Below are positions 35,301-47,618 of a DNA stretch of 64,000 bases, one piece after another. Position 1 is the first letter of the stretch. Every line of letters starts with the position of its first letter. The translations under genes were made by a program, and so were the position numbers. The stretch lies in the NCBI GenBank assembly GCA_021904315.1, contig CM038910.1, forward strand, positions 3,410,001 to 3,474,000, written 5' to 3'. This stretch comes from Sphagnum magellanicum (Eukaryota; Streptophyta; Sphagnopsida; Sphagnales; Sphagnaceae). Under the pieces are notes generated by a model, which worked only from the letters and a program-made list of their open reading frames with translations, searched no databases and was not told the DNA's origin.

Positions 35301-38300
35301 ATTAATTAAAGATGAACATCAGTTGCACCTCCAGTACTAGGCACAAGCTTATATACTAGACCGACTCTCCTTTGAACTTCAATGTTTAGTTAGCATACCA
35401 AATTTCACCACAAGAGCAATAATCCAAGTAATCAACAACAGACTTGACATGTTTTGGAAAAGTTTGAGCAAACTCACATGGCTTATCAGCTTCGTACAAA
35501 GCAAGCAACTTATTGTTGTGGTACACAAGGCCAGTATTTGCTACAAACTCCACAACACCCTTTTAGGCTTAACCCCACAGCACATTCTCAATGATTTGCA
35601 TGCAAGACAAATCAGAAATGTTCAAGTTGTCAATCTTGTTGCAAACATGGAGCTCTACTTTTAAGTTGCAAAATATATTATGAACTTTTTTGAAGGAGAC
35701 ATAGTAGCAAATCAATTTCCAAAATGATATCATTTTAGGGCCTAAGGACTGTAACAACTATCGTTGCATTTAGGAAGTTCAAGTTCTACATGTTATGACT
35801 TTTTAAACAATTTTTGTATGAATTAACAAACATCATTAGTACAATGAAGATTCAGGAATAGCCACACTATCCCATGAAGATAAGTATAACACAAGTGCAA
35901 GGGCAACTACAAGGGCAACTACAAGCCAAGTCTTCATAATGCAAGAGCATGATACACATGTTACCTGTTCCAAATCCATTTGAAATATCCAAAACACCTA
36001 ACATAATTCGGAGAAGATAAACTAAGCCAAAACAAATCCCCTTCGTACCGTGCATGTCCCCAATCTGTGACATTATGAACCACATTCTTTATTTGGACAT
36101 TATGTGCATTCGTCACACGCAAGCTCATTCAAAGTTGGGGTTCCAAAAAAAATGTCTAACCAAAAACAAATTTTCATAATGTTTATTATATTATAACTAT
36201 AGTGTATAATTGTGTTCTTACCATTAGAATACTAAGAAAATAAGTTTTTAAAAAATCAAATAATTATTGAATGTTAGATAAAAGTTTTTTTGAGTCGTTG
36301 ACCAATTTACAGTCAGTTGTTCATATTATAATTTTTCACAAAAGAATGCAAAAGGAATGCATAAAATGATGCAATTGATTTCAAATGTTTTGTATAAGAA
36401 AATCATGCTTTCTTTCGTGTAATTACATGTTCATTAAGTTAATTTAATGAAAAATAATATCATACAAAAATTTCAAAGGTTTTACATTTTGAGACAAAGA
36501 GCTACAAGGAAAATGATTGCTTTATTAAATCCATTGGCTAGATTTTAAACCACTGACCCCTAAAAAAAATATTGTCAGAGGAGCAATGAAAAGGGGATCG
36601 TTGTAGACTAGTCAAAAGGGATCCTTATCCATTAGGCTGTTGTGATCACAGTTACACAGAATATGATGCTGCAATCAAAACAAAGGCACTCAAAGGGAGT
36701 TGGAGCCCTATTACTTGCTGCATGGACAAGCACTTTCCATTGGAGAGTTACAATCAGTTGAATATTCATATGTCGGTAATTAGTGTTAACATTTCATATG
36801 TAATGAATTTTTAAAGAACTTTACAAAACACATTTTCTCATGAGAATGAGAGATGTCACCTTTTAGTCACTCCCAGTTTGACTCACAACTCGCACAACCT
36901 TACATTCGGTCAATGCTTGACCCATAAAACCGCTTTCATGAGGTGACCAGTCATCGCAGCTAGTGCAAATAGATGTAATGAAAAGTTGCTATTGGGGCAA
37001 AATTTGTGATCGCAACAACCTACTGGAAAGAGGCCCTAACTTATTGTCAAGAAGTTCTAGCTGTTAGGATGACAGAGTCGGACACTTGCCTTGAGAAATT
37101 TGGCTGCACCATAAACTTCCTCTTGTTGTAATCTAGACGTTTGGACAAATCGAGCTACATAAGTGGCCTTCCCATCCTTGATTTTCAAGCCATGAAGAGA
37201 CCTGCATCAAACATATATTTTGATCCTCAACAGTTGAAACTTCTAGAAAATTGTTAGTCTATCACCAATCTCTACTTAAGATAACTTTCACCATGAATAC
37301 CCTTGAATCACAAGTGATTATGCAAATTAAAGTTAAAAAACTTAGCACAAATTCTTTTATTTGAAACAAATAATGAAAGTTGATGCCTAGCAAACACCAA
37401 ATTCCCCAGGATTGAATACTAGAATCCAAAAACTACAAGGGCTTCTTTGCAGAGTGCTTATTAGTCAATTTAGGATTGATCACTGCAGATCAAAGATGAG
37501 CAAAAGCAAGTTGGAACAAATCAGACCCTACCCATCTCCATCAAACCTGCACCCAAAAAAAAAAAAAACTCAGGAGTTAACAGCGCTAATTCATAACAAC
37601 ACAAGTCCAACATTATTGTTTGCATGCCTGTGCTGTTAGGAGGTAGACATGTTGTATACTTCTTGTCATACAGATTGTATGTATTTTATATATATATGTA
37701 GTATACATCTGTAAATGTTAGTATTCAGACAAACTGTTTCTGACCAAAGATGGAAGATTCTTGCTTGTTAGCAGACTCTAGAAATTAATACCAGAGCAAA
37801 ATCAGGCCAAAATCAAATGCATCCAACCTAAAGTTTAAGAACACTGAACAGAAAATTCTTACTAGTGACCAATTCTGTAAGAAAATAATTGCTCATGAAG
37901 TTCATTAAAATGAACAAAGTTTTTATGAAAACAAGTAGTTTCGAAAGGAAGGCTTTGAAAGCGGTACCACTGGTAATTGGCAATTGGATTAAATCTTGGA
38001 TTTGGTACAATTCGCACAATCTCCCCATTCAAACATTCCTGTGAGGACCCAAATAGACAGAAGATAACTCTCAATTTATTTACTCACATTCTGAAAAGAC
38101 TCATGACATTGCCTTGAAAGACAATCAGAATATGGTATGTTAATATACACACCTCTCAATCAAACCTTAGAAAATATATGAATTCCTTCATTTCTGCAGT
38201 TCCCCAACAAAACAAAAAGAAAAGTTCAGAAAATATTTCTTAGTTTATGAGCTATGTTTGGCTAAAATACAAGCAAAGAAATGGGAAGGCGGCAGTGCCC

Positions 38301-38826
38301 AAATGTTTTTCAACATGCATCAGTTTTGCAATCAGTTGGTGCTCACAGGGATTGATCCAGAGACTGGAAGGTCAGAAGTTGGGTTTGTCTCCTGGTCCAC
38401 TGGTGCATAGTATCCATCCAAATAGAAGTGTGGATTAGGCTTATTATTATCATCGCTAGGATGATCATGCGCATCGTCATCAACAGTTGAGTGATCTGCA
38501 AACACCCACAAGAGAGTTTTTTCCAAAGAATCACACACCCATATGGCTACAGCTTTTGAAGCACCAAATGAATCTTTTTGCAGCTCATGGCTAGGAGTCT
38601 TCTGGTTTCTTCTACTCAAAATTCTCTTGTATAAGAAGGAGGCCACATTTGCAGGTACTACTTCAATGTCACTAATAAGATCAAAAAGTGGCCGGGCATT
38701 TGTTCCAATCTGTGCATGTATACTCAAAGTGGTACTAGGTCTGCTCCTGCAAGTTTTTAGACTTTTTCTTCCGGCCCAACAATGATGGTACAAACTTCTG
38801 GGATGTGATGATACAAGGAGTGACAT
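32306..38826 (-). CDS. Carotenoid cleavage dioxygenase (CCD1-like), 13 exons, 624 aa
   Basis: Non-haem iron enzyme of the CCD/NCED family that oxidatively cuts carotenoids to apocarotenoids. Exons by eye (5' to 3' on minus): 38826-38347, 38038-37968, 37546-37532, 37201-37090, 36064-35965, 35540-35478, 34732-34625, 34437... see start 34427-34243, 33972-33837, 33630-33507, 33332-33231, 32933-32679, 32429-32306 (TGA). All phases agree, giving 1875 nt. The four iron ligands are in TAHPK (H309), VMHNF (H357), IFHNANAW (H422) and SGFHS (H615). Other family blocks are YYAPV, GSIPECLNGE, FDGDG, GNIKG, EAIFVPR and FVHDE. The blocks [18 protein letters not shown] and LLPRYAKDE and the many introns resemble CCD1 rather than NCED. 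The approx. 130-residue Ser/Arg-rich N-terminal extension suggests a plastid transit peptide, unlike cytosolic CCD1. Oddities: VRIVPNP where GPNP is usual, and a short C-terminus. The substrate is not predictable. Confidence 0.88.
36065..37089 (-). other. GC-AG intron of the dioxygenase
   Basis: Exon 4 ends CTCAAG and the intron starts GCAAGTGT, the strong extended consensus seen in GC-AG introns. It ends in 'gtgacag' before exon 5 (ATTGGGGAC). The join gives AAKFLK-IGDMHG, matching the family. Confidence 0.82.
37532..37546 (-). other. 15-nt microexon (exon 3) of the dioxygenase
   Basis: On the minus strand a T-rich tract and 'gggtgcag' precede GTTTGATGGAGATGG, followed by the 5' splice site 'gtaggg'. 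It supplies FDGDG, an almost invariant family motif that is absent from the neighbouring exons. It fits the phase on both sides (2 in, 2 out). Confidence 0.85.
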
Positions 38827-38918
38827 GATCTGGGAGTTGAAAAAGTGACAATACTCAAAACCTCGGGGTGTTAAACAAGTGACACATATTCAAAACCTTC
38901 AACATATATGTTCAAGTT

Positions 38919-39365
38919 TCATTCCACAAACGAGTTGGTGGAGCAAACAGTACAGGATCGATCTATTGAAGACAAATGAAGTTTGATGCTACTGGGAAGC
39001 TCATGGGACAGTTTCCTTTCCATTACAGGATCCCCGCAGCATGCCTCTTCCAGAATAATTGTGGCAACTCCCGCAGCATGCCTCTTCCAGAATAATTGTG
39101 GCAACTCGGAAACCTCTTTATTCTGAACACAGATCCCAGGTAGCTGCAAGATGGTGATGATGCTCTCAGCTTCCTGCTTGCTTACGCCAGTGTGTGTGTC
39201 TTGATTCTTGGCTTGAGTATCAAACATCCATTTGTAGGAATCCCTTTGGGTTTTTTTTCCCTTTGTAGGAACTTTTTTTTGGGGCCCATAGTGAACCAGT
39301 CCAGCATGCGACAGGCATGATATAAAGGTACACATAATACACTTTCTTATTGTATTCCTGTCCAT
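38919..39365 (-). CDS. Unsupported 148-codon open frame upstream of the dioxygenase
   Basis: Open frame starting 92 bp upstream of the dioxygenase start codon, on the same strand. I recognise no domain. A perfect 37-bp tandem duplication (39033-39106) lies inside it and shifts the frame, so the same DNA is read twice in two frames (PQLFWKRHAAG then ATIILEEACCGD). That argues against a selected protein. It more probably overlaps the promoter or 5' leader of the dioxygenase. Confidence 0.15.
   Translation of the reverse strand: MDRNTIRKCIMCTFISCLSHAGLVHYGPQKKVPTKGKKTQRDSYKWMFDTQAKNQDTHTGVSKQEAESIITILQLPGICVQNKEVSELPQLFWKRHAAGVATIILEEACCGDPVMERKLSHELPSSIKLHLSSIDRSCTVCSTNSFVE
39033..39106. repeat. 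Perfect 37-bp tandem duplication
   Basis: Two identical 37-bp copies beginning 'cccgcagcatgcctcttcca' (39033-39069 and 39070-39106), in the presumed upstream region of the dioxygenase. Confidence 0.95.
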
Positions 39366-39489
39366 TAGGAAACCATGGTTGGGGTTAGCTATGGCGGTGG
39401 CTGGTTAGCTATGTACTAACCAGTGTTATGCGTGTAAGTGTCAATAGCTGTATATATGGCATGTAAATCCCGTGTAAATACTAAAATTA

Positions 39490-39860
39490 TTTGTAAAGTC
39501 AGTTGCCTTTGAGCCTCCTTTCACCGAAACCCTTCTTTCAGGGGTATCCATAAAGTAAGAAAGTTTTATTAAATCTGGGAATGAAATCCTGAAAATCAGC
39601 ATTTAATGCACAAGGTTCGAGACTAATTATAATAGCTTTACAAGTAGGAGCAGTCAAAATATATGCAGCAACAGGGGAGGCGCTAAACAAAACGGAAAGA
39701 CAGTGTGAAACTCAATTCATCACAAAAACTGAAGTTCCCCCACCCTTGAATGCTAATCTTTTTCTTTGTTTTGGGTAGGTTTGTGTTTTTTTGAGTTACA
39801 CCTTATTTATGACCAAACTCAGGGTTCTAGTGTTTTTCTTTATAGATAATTTTGTTATAT
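39490..39860 (+). repeat. Dispersed repeat, copy 2 (first copy at 21060-21440)
   Basis: Same series of matches as 21060-21440, on the same strand. The ends are not defined. Confidence 0.6.
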
Positions 39861-39874
39861 ACCTTTGATGACCA

Positions 39875-40431
39875 TCTATCTATGAAGGAAGGTAGTTTGT
39901 TTGTTTTGTTTTGTACTTATGAGATTCCCTGAACCATGTTTCAGATCACTTTCTTGGTCTCTTTGGAAAGCTCTCAAAGAGCAGGGCTGCATCGGCTTGT
40001 TTCAAGGCATTTGAACATCCGGTGCAAAAGTTCTTGAATATTGAACGATTTCTTCACTGAAAATTAAATTAAATTGTAGCTGAAAATTTCAGAGGAATTG
40101 GAATGTGCCTTTGGTGTTGTTAGAAAGATCTTGATGAGCAGAATTTAGTGGAATTTATTTGGTAAGATTTGGATTCAAAATGCGGGAGACATTGATTTCT
40201 AAGTGAATTCTGTCACTAAAAATTTAAATTCCAAAAAACCAGGTTTTGGATGGAAAAATCAGTTGAGGATGTGGTAACACTTGAAGGCTTACCATTCAAT
40301 TCAAGCATGATTTCCTTTCATATTTGGCTGTTCAAAAACTCCATACATACATTGTAAAACAATGTTCAGATGTTGAGTTTCCTTATTTTGTAATGGGTTC
40401 ACACTTGGGCTGACGACACAGGCCACATTAG
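39875..40431 (+). mobile_element. Helitron-like non-autonomous unit A
   Basis: Starts A|TCTATCTATGAAGGAAGGTA and ends 'ggccacATTAG'. It matches units at 40432-40869, 48642-49171 (-) and 49240-49927 across their length. The TC start, CTAG-type end and lack of inverted ends suggest a Helitron-type element. A clear terminal hairpin was not seen. No coding content. Confidence 0.6.
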
Positions 40432-40869
40432 TCTATCCACATGAAGGAAGGTACTTTGTTTTGTTTTGTAATTATGAGATCCACCAAACCAAGATGCTTC
40501 AGATCATGTTCTTGCTGTCTTTGGAAAGCTCTCAACTAGAGGAGTGCATGGACTTGGTTCCATGACGTTTGGACTTGTGATGCAAAAGTTCTTGAATATT
40601 GAATGATTTTTTCATTGAAAATTAAATTGAATCATAGCTGAAAATTCTGGAGGAATTGGAATGTGCCTTTGGTGTTGTTGGAAAGATCTTGATGGGCATG
40701 ATTTAATGAAATTCATTTGGTAAGATTTCGATTCAGAATGTGGGAGATATTGATTTTTAAGTGAATTCTGTCACTGAAAATTCAAATAAATTCCAAAAAA
40801 GCAGGTTTTGGAAGGAAAAATCAGTTGAGGACGTGGTAACACTTGGGCCAACAGCACGAGTCACACTAG
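40432..40869 (+). mobile_element. Helitron-like non-autonomous unit B, joined directly to A
   Basis: Starts TCTATCCACATGAAGGAAGG at the base after unit A ends. Ends CACACTAG (40866-40869) followed by T. About 438 bp, parallel to unit A throughout but lacking its 3' extension about 40290-40390. Confidence 0.6.
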
Positions 40870-40879
40870 TACTTTCTTG

Positions 40880-41029
40880 CAAAGTCATATGAACTAGTTG
40901 TGTATATTTTGATTTTCATTTTTTGCAATGGGCCATTTCACGGGCTGATCATTAAAAAACATTATGAAATCTCCCCTCCTCAAGTCAAAATCACATTTTT
41001 TACATTGTTTTACATAACCATGTAAAATC

Positions 41030-41072
<43 letters not shown>

Positions 41073-42770
41073 AAACACTGATACTAAGTAGTTTTGACAA
41101 CTTTTCCAATTTGGAGTGTCCAATTTGGGGGTTGACCTCAAGGTTCTTGTGACTTGGACTTCAATCAACATGCCTTTGGTGGAACTAGCAAAAGATTAGG
41201 ATCATGGAATTAACCTTTTTTTAGAACTAGAATCAAAACCAAAACTTTAGAAAATATATATGAATCAAATAATAACAACAATGCAAGTCTTCAAGTAAAA
41301 CAAGTTGAACTATTTTGAAGTGTTGACAAGTAGCTTAAACTTTATAATTAATTGATGGGCTTTATTTAGTTATAGGTAAACTTTATGGCTAATTTATAAA
41401 TTTAATTAGTTATACATATGTACTTAATTTGTGTGAATCGCATACTAATACAATATGCAATCTTAGGACCCCGTTTTTGTATCAAAGGTCCAAAGGTTTT
41501 TTATTTGAAAAAATGTGCCAAAATTGGAAAAAATGTAATGTTTAGAAATATGAAAAACCAAGTAAAACTTGCACCAAAAAACCTAGTAAATTTTTTTTTA
41601 ATTTCATAACTAGCATCAAAAGTTGTTTTAAAATTTTAAAAACTAACCAACATTAGTATTAATCGAAGTTGGATGGTTATCACGGGGGGGGGGGGCCACT
41701 TAATGTAAAGTTTGGGATCTACGTGTGTCAAATGATCATTTTTAGGAGGGTATTAGATAATTGTCCAACTTATTTTTTATCACCTTATTATATTTTAATA
41801 TTTTAATATATACATATTTTAGCCACCATATATTAATTATAATCCATTATTCCAAATTATTGCATACCTTATATTATAATTAAATTGATTATTTGAATAA
41901 AAATTACCCTATTTTTTAACTAATTAACTTACAATTTTTACCCAACAACCAATATATTACACCCTATATTTCAACTCACATTTTATTTTATTTTTACTAG
42001 TGGTCTCCCCCCCCCCCCCCCCCCTTTGGATAATTATTTGATTTTGTTGAGAACCACAATTAAATTAGTGTCATTTTTGTACCCACCCAACATTGGCAGT
42101 AATTATCCACCCAACAAGTTTTTAAAAGGATCTTTAAGAAATGTGTTTAGAAGATTTTTGAAAATTCTAAAAAGATCCTTGAAAAGCAAACTTGAAAGTT
42201 TTTAGAAGTTTTTAGAAAGATCCATGAAGAATATGTTTAGAAAGTTTTTAAATATGTAATTTTTTTAAAAGAATAATTGGTGGAAACTCTTATAAATTGT
42301 GGTTGACCAACATAAGTTTTTAGAAGGTTATCTAGTGTAAATTTATAGAAGGCTTAATTGGTAGAACTTTTTAAGAGGTTGATGAGTTTATAAAAGATTC
42401 CATTGGATAATATAAGAAGAGGTTGCAAAGGCACCATTTTTAATCTCACCAACACAACTTGTAACACTTGTGTTTCTATTTCATCTCACCATAAAGTGTC
42501 TCAAACATGATCCATTAAAAGTATTTATATAAAAACCACAAATGAAAACAAGTTCATTTTTTCAATTTCAAAAGTCCATTACTCTATATTTGGTGCAAAT
42601 ATATTTTACAATTTTTTTAATTGATGTCTTTTTATTCAAATTAATAATCTTAATCCAATTGAAAATTTGGCATAATTATGATTTTATGGCATGTTGATAA
42701 CATGTTAATACATGACACTCTGCAAAAAAGTACAATGTGATGCAAAAACTAATCCACCTTATCTTACAAG
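40880..42770. other. Gene-free spacer with simple repeats
   Basis: Contains (TA)n/(CA)n at about 41035-41075, a G10 run near 41687 and a C18 run at 42007-42024. No gene recognised. Confidence 0.6.
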
Positions 42771-42779
42771 GACCCTTTA

Positions 42780-43420
42780 AAGGTGGTTACAGACATGGAT
42801 TCTAGTTTCATTGCTTCAAAAGTGGTTAAATGTTTTTCAAACATTGATTATGGTTTCATTTGTTTCAAAAGTGGTTACATTTTTTAGACATGGATTCAAA
42901 TCCTAGTTGTTTCAAACGTGGTTGTAATCTTTTCAAACATTGGATTCATGTTTTGTTTGTTTCAAAAGTGGTTATATTTTTTTAGTCATGGATTTTGGTT
43001 CATTTACTTCATAGGTGGTTATAATATTTTAATACATTGATTCTAGTTTTTGGTTGCTTTAAAAGTGGTTGCATTTACTTTAGAAGGGGTTATAATTTTT
43101 TCAATCATTGATTATGGTTTCATTTTTCAAAAGTGGTTGTATTGTTTTAAACATTGATTTTGGTTTCATTTGTTTCAAAGGTGATTGCAATTTTTTTAGA
43201 CCTTAATTCTAGTTCCATTTGTTTTATAAGTGGTTTAAGGTTTTTTAAAACATTGATTCTAGTGTTGGTTGCTTCAAAAATGGTTACAAATTATTTCAAA
43301 CATAGATTATGGTTGCAATTGTTTACCTAGCTAATTACAATTTATTTTAGGCCTAGATTGTGGTTTAGGGTTTTCTTCAAATTAAAGGTGGTTACAAGTT
43401 TTTAGTCTTGAATTCTGGTT
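42780..43420 (+). repeat. Tandem minisatellite, approx. 60-bp unit
   Basis: About ten degenerate copies of 'tttgtttcaaaagtggtta' followed by a T-rich stretch, 'aaacattgattatggtttcat' and variants. Confidence 0.8.
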
Positions 43421-44228
43421 ACATTTTTGTCAAGATTGATGATGTTTCCATTTGGGGGGAATTATAAACCAATTTAACCTTTATTGTTGATCCTTATTAC
43501 ATGTTGGAAATGTGTCGCATCAAACCTTTGTTAGAGAGTATTGATTTTCTTGTATAATTTGCACAACAATGTGGTGTCTTCATATATGGTCTAGTTATTG
43601 AAATAAAAATCTACCATGTGCAACACTATTATTTGTATAATGATGGTAGCTCAAAAAATTTCAATGATGAGTTATGGACATTTAAAGGTTTACTGGATTG
43701 TAGCCATGACAACATCCACATGAAATGGGTGGAAAATTTGAATGATTCCAATTAACAACTTACCTTTATTGTGAATGGTGAGAAGCTTTGGGCCATGCAC
43801 AACAACCTAGGTTCAAAAGTAATGACAATTGTCATTTAGAATTACTTTCAAAATTTGATTTCACAAGTGAAATCAAAGTGTTCAAGTTTCTAACCCTTTT
43901 TTTAATTTATTTAAATATAATTCATCTTGATGTGTTGTGAATTTGGGGGCTTTGTTTGGATTTAGTGTTCTTAATTTGTGTTTGTTGGTTTGTAGGTGTA
44001 ACAACCTATTTGATTTAGGAGTTGGATAGTTGTCTCCCTTAATGCCCTTATTTAATGCCATGGGCATTATATATCCACAATACTAACTATAACCTAATTG
44101 CAAGGAAAACTTTGCCAAGCACTTGAAAATATTGCAAGCCAAATGCATGCCAATCAAGGAACAAAATGCCAATCAAATATTTAGTTAAGGGAAAGGAAAA
44201 AACATTTAACTATGACCAAATTGCAAAT

Positions 44229-47200
44229 GCAATGGAAGAACAATTGAATGAAGATGCATCTAAAAAGAGTGTAGATTTTTTTTGAGACTATAGTGGTTAC
44301 TTTAGAGACGAAAAATAGTAAAAATGCAACAAACATTTGGTATCTTGACTTAGGTGCTACTAAGCATGTGTCTAGAAATAAGTCTAGCTTCAAAGGTCTA
44401 GAAAACTCTATAACATAAAATCTACAAGGGGCCAAACCCATGGTGTGTATGGAAAAGGCAAAGTCAAGTTGTCTTTTTGTTTTGGCAAAATAAAAACTAT
44501 CTCCGATGTGCATTCTACTTCCCAAGTCTTTCAAGAAATTTGTTGTCTATTAGCATGATTACAAACAAAGGAAATACTATGGTATTTGATTATAAGAATT
44601 GCTTGGTCATAAATCATGGGGCCCAAAAATTATTGTGGTAGAAGGTGTCAAGGGTCGAAATAATGGACTTTATCGACTTGAAGTTCATTTTGTCAAATGT
44701 TCTACATCACAACATGTGGAAGCATGTGTAGTAGTGGAAGGCGTACAAACTAGAAATGCACATCAAACTATGCTTTGGCATCAAAGGATGGCGCACTTGG
44801 ACTACCAATCTTTTCACACTTTGAGTGCCAAGAATTTGGTGATAGGGATACCAAAATTGATTAAAGCATTAGATGTTTGCACAAGATGCATGGTTGGCAA
44901 GCAACATCGAAGGATGACTCCCCAAAATACACATTCAAGAGTTAAGGAAGTGTTAGAATTCATAGATATAAACATTTGTCGGCCTTTCTCCACTCCATCG
45001 TTTTTTAGATCTAGGTATTTCATCACCTTTATTGATGATTATAGTAAAAAAACTTGGGTGCACTTCTTGAAAAAAAAAATTGATGCATTGCCTGCATTGA
45101 AAACCTTCAAAAATGAACTTGAGAAAGAGACATGAAAAATATCAAAAATCCTTAGATCAAACAATTGAAAGGAGTACATCAGTAATGAATTTTAAAAACA
45201 TTATCAAGATAGTGGGATTAGAAGATAGTTTAATCATGTTCATATACCTCAATAGAATAGGGTCTTCAAAAGGAAAACGGACCATTGTGGAAAAGGCTAG
45301 AAACATATTATTAAAGAGTGGGCTACCCAAGAACTTGTGTACAAAGGTGGTCAATACTACTAATTATGTGGTGAATAGATCACCATCTCAAGCCAATCAA
45401 AGGAAGACACCAGAAGAGTTGTTCTCATAACAAAAACCAAATCTACAACACTTAAGGATTTTTGGGTGTACTATTCACACTTTGATCATGAATTCCACCA
45501 AGAAAATGCTTGACCCAAAATCTGACTTATATTAGTTAGTGGGTTATGATATTGACACCAAAGCATACAAATTCTTCAATCCAAGGACTAAAAAAATAAT
45601 TCTTAGTTGTGATTTCACATTTGATAAAACTTGTATTGGATCCGGAATTCACAAGACATCAAAGGTAGGGATTTCATCACTGGAACCAAACACTTCAAGA
45701 GATTTTGGTAATGTAACATGGCCACATACCACTACAAGTTTCCCAAATGTGTCGCATGCAGTAATAAGAGAACTACCTATTTAGGAGGTAGTCTTTTAAA
45801 AATATCATCTAATGAAAGGAGTGACTCAATTTCCTCCAAGGAAATCATCTAATGGAAGGAGTGAGTCTTTTCAAGAACATGAGGTTTCTTTAGAAAGGTT
45901 GATTGAATTGAGTGAAGAATCGAAGAATCAACATGATTCTACTAAACAAAACCAAATTGATGTGCTACCAAAATTACTAAAATGAACAACCATGATGCCT
46001 AGGTGATTTGATGATTTCATTGTTGGAGTTGTTGATCATGTCTAGGAACTAGCCACTTTTTCTAAAGCAATAATGAATAATAGATGGTGAATGGCAATGG
46101 TTAATGAAATGATCCCCATTTCACATAACCAAAGATGGCAATTAACTAAATTGCCCATATGAAAGAGGCCAATAATAGCTAAATGGATCTTCAAGGTGAA
46201 GAATGACTCCACAAGCAAACCATCAAACTACAAGGCTAGGTTGGTTGTTAGAGGATTTGAACAGAAGGAAGGCTTGGATTTTCAAGAAACTTTTATTCTA
46301 GTAATCAAATGGAGCACAATAAGAAATGTGATAGCTCTTGTTGTTCACTTTGGTTGGAAAATTTCACAAATGGATGTCAAAACAACATTTTTGAACTTTG
46401 ATTTAAAAGAGGAGGTATACATGAGGCAACTTCAAGGCTTTGTAAAGTTTGGATCTAAACACCTAGTTTGTAAACTTAATAAAGTGTTTTATGGACTTTG
46501 TCAAGCTCCTCAAGCCTCGTACAAAAAGATTGATAATTTTTTAAAAATTTTGCACATGACTAAGTGCAGAGTTGACCCCAACTTTTATTTATGGCACAAT
46601 GAAGGAAACATTTTGTTTGTCATGATTTAATGATTTGATCATCACATGTGACACAGAAGGAAAGATAACATGGCTCAAAATGGAGCTCAAAGGATAGTTT
46701 AAAATGACAAATTTGGGGCAACTTGGATGCTATTTAGGTGTTAATTTTACAATCTTCAAGGAAGGATTGTTTTTGTCTCAACGACTATACATTGAAAAGA
46801 TGCTTCAAAGTTTCAAGATGGCAAATTGTAATCCCACGAAAGTACCAATGGCAGAAGGTACCAAACTTGAATCAAACATGAGTGAGCACAAAGTGGACTC
46901 TACTAGCTATAGGCAAATGGTAGGGAAATTATTCTATTTAACGAATATTAGACCAAACATTAGCCTTTCCATTTTTGTAGTAAGTTGATTCTACTTGAAT
47001 TGCAGTTACCCCATTTGAATGTCGTAAAATATGTTTTTAAGTATTTGAAAGTATTGCAAATGATGGAATTTTTTTTAAAAAAGGTAATAACATTGAGCTA
47101 AAGGCTTTTGTGGACACTAATTGGGCTAGGGATGCAAAACTTAGAAGGTTGACTAATGGCTATCTTTTGAAAATTGGAAATTCTCTAGTGTCATGGTGTG

Positions 47201-47343
47201 GAAGGAAATGGTCTATAGTAGCTTTGTCTTCGGATGAGGCTAAGTTCTCCACATTAATGGAAAACACTAAAGAGGTTGTTTGGTTAAGGAAGCTAATGAC
47301 TAAAATTGAACTTATAAAACCAAGATTAATGTCTATGTTCTAG
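44229..47343 (+). pseudogene. Ty1/copia pol pseudogene
   Basis: The protease remnant IWYLDLGATKHVSRNKSSF (about 44340) holds the DxGA-type site. The GAG-pre-integrase/integrase part at 44599-45135 holds LWHQRMAHLDYQSF and CTRCMVGKQHR (zinc HHCC set) and FITFIDDYSKKTWVHF. The integrase continues at 45113-45430 in another frame (ERKxRTIVE-like, KTPEELFS), then GYDIDTKAYKFFNPRTKKII at 45542. The RT part at 46196-46630 holds ARLVVRGFEQKEGLDFQETF and QMDVKTTFLN. The YVDD region near 46605-46640 is disrupted by a short insertion. RT continues at 46704-46988 (NLGQLGCYLGV), and RNase H is at 47110-47343 (WCGRKWSIVALSSDEAKFST). Several stops and at least two frameshifts are present. Confidence 0.9.
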
Positions 47344-47618
47344 GACAACATAAGTAGCATCAAGATGGTCCAAAAATCCCATTTTCCATGCTTGGACAAA
47401 ACATATTGAATGCCATTATCACTTTGTACATGAGAAGGTATTATCAAAGGAAATTGACATCAAGCATGTTCTGAGTTGCCAACAACAAGCATATCTTCTC
47501 ACCAAACCTTTGGGAAGAACAAAGTTTGAAGGTTTACAACAAGCTATTGGAGTGATTTCAAGTTCGAATATCTTGAATGTAGAATTATGCAAACAGAAGA
47601 ATAAGGTGTGAGGGAGGG

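Noticed and set aside
5745..38826. Functional link between the ORANGE fragments and the dioxygenase, both tied to carotenoids
   Set aside because: The ORANGE pieces are single captured exons in a dead Helitron over 20 kb away, so nothing supports a cluster.
38919..39365. 148-codon open frame as a real gene
   Set aside because: No recognised domain, and a frame-changing 37-bp duplication inside it. Position suggests upstream region of the dioxygenase. Listed only at low confidence.
42780..43420. CRISPR-like array
   Set aside because: Degenerate direct repeats without unique spacers of constant size, in a plant genome; an ordinary minisatellite.
43440..44050. 5' LTR of the copia element
   Set aside because: No sequence matching TGTAAAAT...ATTTTACA or the 3' LTR body was found upstream.
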